DNA of 17,990 nt from Verrucomicrobiota bacterium (GTDB lineage: Bacteria; Verrucomicrobiota; Verrucomicrobiia; Opitutales; Opitutaceae): assembly GCA_023457035.1 (NCBI GenBank), contig JAEWNN010000126.1:1-17990 (forward strand), read 5' to 3'. Below are positions 14,310-17,990 of this stretch, in pieces (the stretch's first letter is position 1; every line of letters begins with the position of its first letter). The position numbers were made by a program, and so were the translations under genes. A model generated the notes under the pieces. It was given only the letters and a program-made list of their open reading frames with translations, was not told the origin of the DNA and searched no databases.

Positions 14310-15656
14310 TCAGAGCACCGTCAGCTCCGCGCGCAACGCAGCTTCGGCCTTCTGCATCCACTCGGCCACGGCGGCGTCGGTCTGCGCCTCGACGAGCACG
14401 CGCACCTTCGGTTCCGTACCCGAATAGCGGATCATCACGCGGCCCGTGCCGGCAAGCGACGCCTCGGCGTCGCGCAGCACCTGCTGCACGCCGGGGAGCG
14501 ACTCCAGCGGCGGCTTGGCCGCGAGCTTCAAGGCCTTCTGCGCCTGCGGGAACTTCTTCAGCGCCCGGCGCAGCTCCGAGAGCGGTTTGCCGGTATCGCG
14601 CATCACGCGCAGCACCGCGAGCGCCGCGAGCAGGCCGTCGCCGGCCGGCGAGATCTTCGGGAAGATGAAATGCCCCGACGACTCGCCGCCGAGCGCCGCG
14701 CCCTCGCGCTGGAGCGCCTCGCTCACGTAGCGGTCGCCCACGTTCGTGCGCACAACCCGTCCGCCGGCGGCGGCGAGCGCGGCATCGACCCCGAGATTGC
14801 TCTGCACGGTCACGACCAGCGTCTTCCCCGGCAGTTCGCCACGCTTGAGCATCCCGAGCGCGAGGAACGTCAGCACCTCGTCGCCGTCGAGCGCCACGCC
14901 CTTCTCGTCGCAGAACACCGCGCGGTCGCCGTCGCCGTCGTGCGCGATGCCGAGCCGCGCGCCGGTGGCGAGCACGCGCGCCGCGAGCTGCTGCGGGTAT
15001 TCGCTGCCCACGCCGGCGTTGATGTTACGGCCGTCCGGGGCGTTGCCGAGCAGCTCAAGTTCGGCGCCCAGCGACTCCAGCACCTCGCGCGACGTCTCGC
15101 ACGTCGCCCCGTTGGCGGTATCCAGGACGATCTTCCATCCGGCCAACGCGCCGGGCGGCAATAGGCGCGCGGCCTGACCGATGTAGAGCATCTTCGCCTC
15201 GCCCACCTCGCGGATCGTGCCGCGCGTCGCGGCAGGCGCCGGCTGGTCTTCAAGGAGCGCCTCGATCGCCGCTTCCTCGGCGTCGGGCAGTTTGAAACCG
15301 GTGCTGGCGAAAAACTTCACGCCGTTGTCGTCGGCGGGATTGTGCGACGCCGTGATCACGACGCCCAGTTGCGACTTCGACTCGCGCACCGCGAGCGACA
15401 CCTCCGGCGTCGGCACCACGCCGAGCAGGCCCACATTCCATCCCGCCGCGACGAGCCCCTCGGCCACGGCGGCTTCGAGCGCCGGACCCGAGGCCCGCGT
15501 GTCGCGACCAATCAACGCCCGCTTCGGCCCCGCGCCCAGCCTGGCGGCCATGTGCCGGCCGGCGGCGTTGGCCAGCTTGCGGACGAAGTCCGGATTCATC
15601 ACCGCGTCGCCGAAGCGCCCGCGCACACCATCGGTGCCGAAGTAGAGTCGTTTCAT
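14310..15656 (-). CDS. glmM: Phosphoglucosamine mutase
   Basis: This 448-residue enzyme interconverts glucosamine-6-phosphate and glucosamine-1-phosphate for UDP-GlcNAc and peptidoglycan synthesis in the cytosol. The catalytic phosphoserine is Ser104 (TASHNPADDNG). The magnesium loop is DGDGD (240-244), the sugar-binding loop GGESSGH (323-329) and the phosphate-binding loop RYSGTEPKVRV (410-420). All four family landmarks and the length are normal. The TASHNPADDNGVKFF sequence and the short insertions favour GlmM over a phosphomannomutase. The start MKRLYFGTDGVRGRFG is canonical. The leader before the ATG is pyrimidine-rich with no Shine-Dalgarno. Paired GTAG repeats lie immediately upstream (15669-15748), within the expected leader or promoter region. 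Confidence 0.97.
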   Translation of the reverse strand: MKRLYFGTDGVRGRFGDAVMNPDFVRKLANAAGRHMAARLGAGPKRALIGRDTRASGPALEAAVAEGLVAAGWNVGLLGVVPTPEVSLAVRESKSQLGVVITASHNPADDNGVKFFASTGFKLPDAEEAAIEALLEDQPAPAATRGTIREVGEAKMLYIGQAARLLPPGALAGWKIVLDTANGATCETSREVLESLGAELELLGNAPDGRNINAGVGSEYPQQLAARVLATGARLGIAHDGDGDRAVFCDEKGVALDGDEVLTFLALGMLKRGELPGKTLVVTVQSNLGVDAALAAAGGRVVRTNVGDRYVSEALQREGAALGGESSGHFIFPKISPAGDGLLAALAVLRVMRDTGKPLSELRRALKKFPQAQKALKLAAKPPLESLPGVQQVLRDAEASLAGTGRVMIRYSGTEPKVRVLVEAQTDAAVAEWMQKAEAALRAELTVL

Positions 15657-15668
15657 GGGGAAGGAGAA

Positions 15669-15748
15669 GTAGGGCCGGTCTCCGACCGTCCATTATCGGT
15701 TGAAGAAGATTAACAACACCGGGGAGTCCGGTCGGAGACCGGACCTAC
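15669..15748. repeat. Inverted pair of GTAG-headed REP-like elements (BIME-like)
   Basis: The left element (15669-15691) is GTAG plus GGCCGGTC-TCC-GACCGTCC with one stem mismatch. The right element, on the minus strand, is GTAG (15748-15745) plus a perfect 8-bp stem GTCCGGTC/GACCGGAC (15726-15744) with the same TCC loop. The left copy matches the element at the cysS stop for its first 19 bases. The spacer is distinctly AT-rich compared with the surroundings. The unit sits between the 5' end of glmM and the 3' end of trpD. Confidence 0.8.
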
Positions 15749-15787
15749 TCGGAAGTTCCATCACAGGGGCCGGCAAGCGCGCCATCA

Positions 15788-16837
15788 TCAAGTCACCCAG
15801 AACTGCCGCGTGCGCTCGACGTGGCGCTTCACGGCGCCGTTGCGCAACAGCTCCTGTACCTGCGCGACGCCGGCGGCGAGATCCTTGGCGCGACCCGTCA
15901 CCCAGAGACCGGCGCCGGCGTTGAGCGCGACGGTGTCGGCGATGGTCCGCGGGGCACGGTTGTCCAGGAGCGCCTCGAAGATCGCGAGATTCACGGCGGC
16001 ATCGCCGCCCTGCAGCTCGTCGAGCCGGCCGGGCTGCAGGCCGGTGGTCGCGAGATCGAGCGGCGTGAGCGGACCGCGGAGACGGCCCGCGCCGGCGCAG
16101 AAGTTCTCCGTGGCGGTCGTCCACTCGTCGAGCCCGCGGTCGGTGCCGGGCACGTGCCCGTGGATGGCGAGCGCGGCGGTCAGCCCGAGGTCGTGCAGCG
16201 CGCCGGCGAGCGGCTCGACCCAGTCCTTGGCGTAGACGCCGAAGAGCTGGAAGGCGGGGCGGCCGGGGTTGATCAGCGGTCCGAGGATGTTGAACACCGA
16301 GCGCCGGCCCTTCGCCGCGAGCGCCTTGCGCACCGGCGCAATCTCCTTGAACGCGGGATGAAAACCGGGGGCGAAGAAGAAGCAGAAGTTCACCTCGGCG
16401 AGCGAGCGCTGCATGCGTTCCAGCGGGGCATCGAGCGGCACGCCGATGGCGGCGATGAGGTCCGCGCTGCCGCACTTCGAGGTGATCGAGCGGTTGCCGT
16501 GCTTCATCACCTTCACGCCGGCCGCCGCGAGCACGAACGCCGTGGCCGTGGAGATGTTGAAGCTGCCCGCGTGGTCGCCGCCCGTGCCCACGACGTCGAT
16601 CGCCTCGCCGGCCCACTGCGCCACGCCGGGATCGCGCGCGAGCGTGCGGAACTCCGCCGCGAACGCCGCCACCTCGGCCGGCTTCTCGCCCTTGGTGTTC
16701 AGCGTGTGGAGAAAACTCTCTTTCTGCTCGGGCGACACCTCGGCGTCGACCAAGGCGGCGACGGCGTCGGTCACCTGCTCCGGCGCGAGGTCGCCGCCGG
16801 ATTCCATCTGTTTCTGCAGGCCAACGAGCGTGCTCAT
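15788..16837 (-). CDS. trpD: Anthranilate phosphoribosyltransferase
   Basis: This 349-residue enzyme joins anthranilate to PRPP in the second step of tryptophan synthesis from chorismate. The PRPP-binding motifs GTGGD (84-88) and NIST (94-97), the KHGNRSITSKCGSAD segment (112-126) and the metal-binding DE pair (Asp237-Glu238) are all in place. FFFAPGFHPAFK (153-164) matches the anthranilate-tunnel region. It is a stand-alone TrpD, not fused to a TrpG glutaminase, and no other trp gene is in the window. A weak AAGG lies 8-11 bases before the ATG. It is separated from glmM and the PhzF gene by GTAG repeats, so it is probably transcribed alone or with distant genes. Confidence 0.97.
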   Translation of the reverse strand: MSTLVGLQKQMESGGDLAPEQVTDAVAALVDAEVSPEQKESFLHTLNTKGEKPAEVAAFAAEFRTLARDPGVAQWAGEAIDVVGTGGDHAGSFNISTATAFVLAAAGVKVMKHGNRSITSKCGSADLIAAIGVPLDAPLERMQRSLAEVNFCFFFAPGFHPAFKEIAPVRKALAAKGRRSVFNILGPLINPGRPAFQLFGVYAKDWVEPLAGALHDLGLTAALAIHGHVPGTDRGLDEWTTATENFCAGAGRLRGPLTPLDLATTGLQPGRLDELQGGDAAVNLAIFEALLDNRAPRTIADTVALNAGAGLWVTGRAKDLAAGVAQVQELLRNGAVKRHVERTRQFWVT

Positions 16838-16985
16838 CGCCGCAACCTTGCCTGTTCCGCCCCGGGAGCGGAAAGGAAATTCTGCGGCGGGACGGGGCAG
16901 GCGCGCGGGCAGAACCGAGCGAGTGCGACCTCAGCGTGATGAGGCGGTAGACCGGGATTCACCGCGGGACCGCTGGATCGCCAAT

Positions 16986-17057
16986 GTAGGGTGCGAGCTT
17001 GCTCGCACCGTCTGGGTACCGCTCATGCCGAGCGGTGCGAGCGAGCTCGCCCCCTAC
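16986..17057. repeat. Inverted pair of GTAG-headed REP-like elements, GTGCGAGC family
   Basis: The left element (16986-17009) is GTAG plus a perfect 9-bp stem GGTGCGAGC/GCTCGCACC with a TT loop. The right element, minus strand (17057-17034), begins GTAGGGGGCGAGCTCGC and has a slightly imperfect stem ending in GCTCGCACC. The 24-bp spacer separates them in BIME fashion. A degenerate GTAG with GCGGGACCGCTGG, resembling the family at 6971, lies just to the left at 16947-16976. The pair falls between the 3' end of the PhzF gene and the 5' end of trpD. Confidence 0.8.
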
Positions 17058-17077
17058 GCCGACTGAATGGTTGCGCC

Positions 17078-17983
17078 TCAATGCAGCAGGTACTCGCCCT
17101 CGATGCGCGCCACGCCGCAACCGCCGATGCACAGGACGCCCGCCGCAACGGCACGGATCGTGACGAGGTTTGGATTCACGCGGTCCGGGCCCTGCTCGAT
17201 GGCGAGCGCTTCGCCCGTCCAATCCCCGCTGCGCCGCAGCCAGTGCGCCAGCGCGGCGTTGCCCGAGCCCGTCGCCGGATCCTCGAGATAACCGAAGGCC
17301 GGCGCGAACACCCGCGTGCGCAACTGGCGGTCGCGCAGGTGGGTCTGTTTCGAATGGAGGACCACGACCTCGATGCCGGTGCGATCGGCCAGCGCCCGCA
17401 GCGTGGAATAGCTCGGCGCGCAGGCGATCAGCGCATCGAGCTCGGTCACCGGCACGAGCAGGCACTTCTGCCCGCACTCACAGACCGGCAGCATGCTGTC
17501 GGGGCTGATCTCGTGGCGATTCAGCGCCGCCAACGGCAGCCCGAGCGCCGCCGCGGCCTCGCTGGCCATGATGCGGATGTCGGGAAACACGGGCTCCGGC
17601 GCGGCGATGAAGACGCAGCCCTCCGCCTCGATCCGGTTCTCGACCTCCAGCCGTCCCTTGCTCGTGTTCAGCGCGAGCCGCGGCAGCCCCCGGTACTCGG
17701 GCACAGCGGAAAGCAGTTGGTACAGGGAAGCCACGGTCGCATGCCCGCAGAACGGCACCTCGCGCTCGCAGGAGTAATAGCGCAGCGTCAGCTCGCCCGG
17801 GCCGACCGGGCGCGCAAAGGCGACCTCGGTCACGAAGCCGGTCGCTGCGACTTGCGTCGCCAACCGCTGCATCTCGGCGTCGCTCACGGAGTCGTCGGGC
17901 CGGAGCAGCACGAGCCCGGCGGGGTTGCCGGCGGAGGCGCCGGTGGTGAACGCGTCGAGTTTCCAGAATCTGAATCGCTTCAT
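17078..17983 (-). CDS. PhzF-family isomerase/epimerase-like protein
   Basis: This 301-residue protein has the two-domain diaminopimelate-epimerase-like fold of PhzF. Recognisable segments are KLDAFTTGASAGNPAGLV (8-25), the catalytic-type glutamate Glu53 (GFVTEVAF), CGHATVAS (79-86) and DPATGSGNAALA (235-246). PhzF of phenazine producers isomerises a dihydro-hydroxyanthranilate, but most family members have unknown substrates. No other phenazine gene is present, so a phenazine role is not supported. An unusual cysteine cluster, CECGQKC (168-174), lies where many relatives have a hydrophobic strand, and further cysteines are at 72, 79, 123, 188, 285 and 289. The ATG at 17983 gives a canonical N-terminus, but only seven bases of leader are within the window. 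Confidence 0.92.
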   Translation of the reverse strand: MKRFRFWKLDAFTTGASAGNPAGLVLLRPDDSVSDAEMQRLATQVAATGFVTEVAFARPVGPGELTLRYYSCEREVPFCGHATVASLYQLLSAVPEYRGLPRLALNTSKGRLEVENRIEAEGCVFIAAPEPVFPDIRIMASEAAAALGLPLAALNRHEISPDSMLPVCECGQKCLLVPVTELDALIACAPSYSTLRALADRTGIEVVVLHSKQTHLRDRQLRTRVFAPAFGYLEDPATGSGNAALAHWLRRSGDWTGEALAIEQGPDRVNPNLVTIRAVAAGVLCIGGCGVARIEGEYLLH

Positions 17984-17990
17984 GGGTGTT

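Noticed and set aside
15692..15697. GATAAT on the minus strand as the glmM -10 box
   Set aside because: No acceptable -35 hexamer lies 16-18 bases upstream, and the sigma-28 -35 box is also absent (2 of 8 matches), so it is mentioned only as a possibility.
17078..17983. Phenazine biosynthesis assignment from the PhzF match
   Set aside because: No other phz gene is adjacent and the family is widespread with mostly unknown substrates.

Overview
This is a GC-rich (roughly two thirds G+C by eye) bacterial chromosomal segment with dense GCC/CTC/CGC codon use. The genes encode PAS sensor kinases, a chemoreceptor, core metabolic enzymes, a quinol nitric oxide reductase and a secreted polysaccharide lyase-like protein. 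The gaps hold short GTAG-headed palindromes, and most start codons lack a Shine-Dalgarno sequence. This fits Verrucomicrobiota, most likely an Opitutaceae-like organism. That assignment is inference from gene style; no rRNA or other decisive marker is in the window.

Layout. (1) 1-5074, plus strand: a signalling operon with ATGA start/stop overlaps. It holds a membrane PAS histidine kinase (5' end cut by the window edge), a stand-alone receiver and a REC-PAS-PAS-HK-REC hybrid kinase. (2) 5236-6822: a chemoreceptor without HAMP domain, preceded by a near-consensus sigma-28 promoter at 5127-5153. (3) 6823-7245: a gene-free patch of GTAG-headed palindromes. (4) hemB (minus) and cysS (plus) diverge from 8260-8393. 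(5) 9849-10193: a second repeat-rich gap, followed by an exported PL14-like polysaccharide lyase. (6) A quinol-type NO reductase (minus) diverges from an Rrf2 regulator (plus). Their 124-bp spacer holds two near-identical operator-like sites, one next to each start codon. (7) 14054-14309 holds a 14-bp-stem hairpin and a perfect 38-bp palindrome between convergent genes. (8) glmM, trpD and a PhzF-family gene, all minus strand, are separated by paired inverted GTAG repeats.

How it works together. The first three genes form a phosphorelay without any DNA-binding output, so its target lies elsewhere. The chemoreceptor promoter implies a flagellar sigma-28 regulon. The Rrf2/NO reductase pair looks like a self-contained NO-sensing and detoxification unit. 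HemB makes the haem precursor the reductase needs, but the two genes are not adjacent. CysS, GlmM and TrpD are housekeeping enzymes. The most unusual content is intergenic: at least four sequence families of REP-like palindromes sharing a GTAG head, the paired operators, the sigma-28 site and the 38-bp palindrome.
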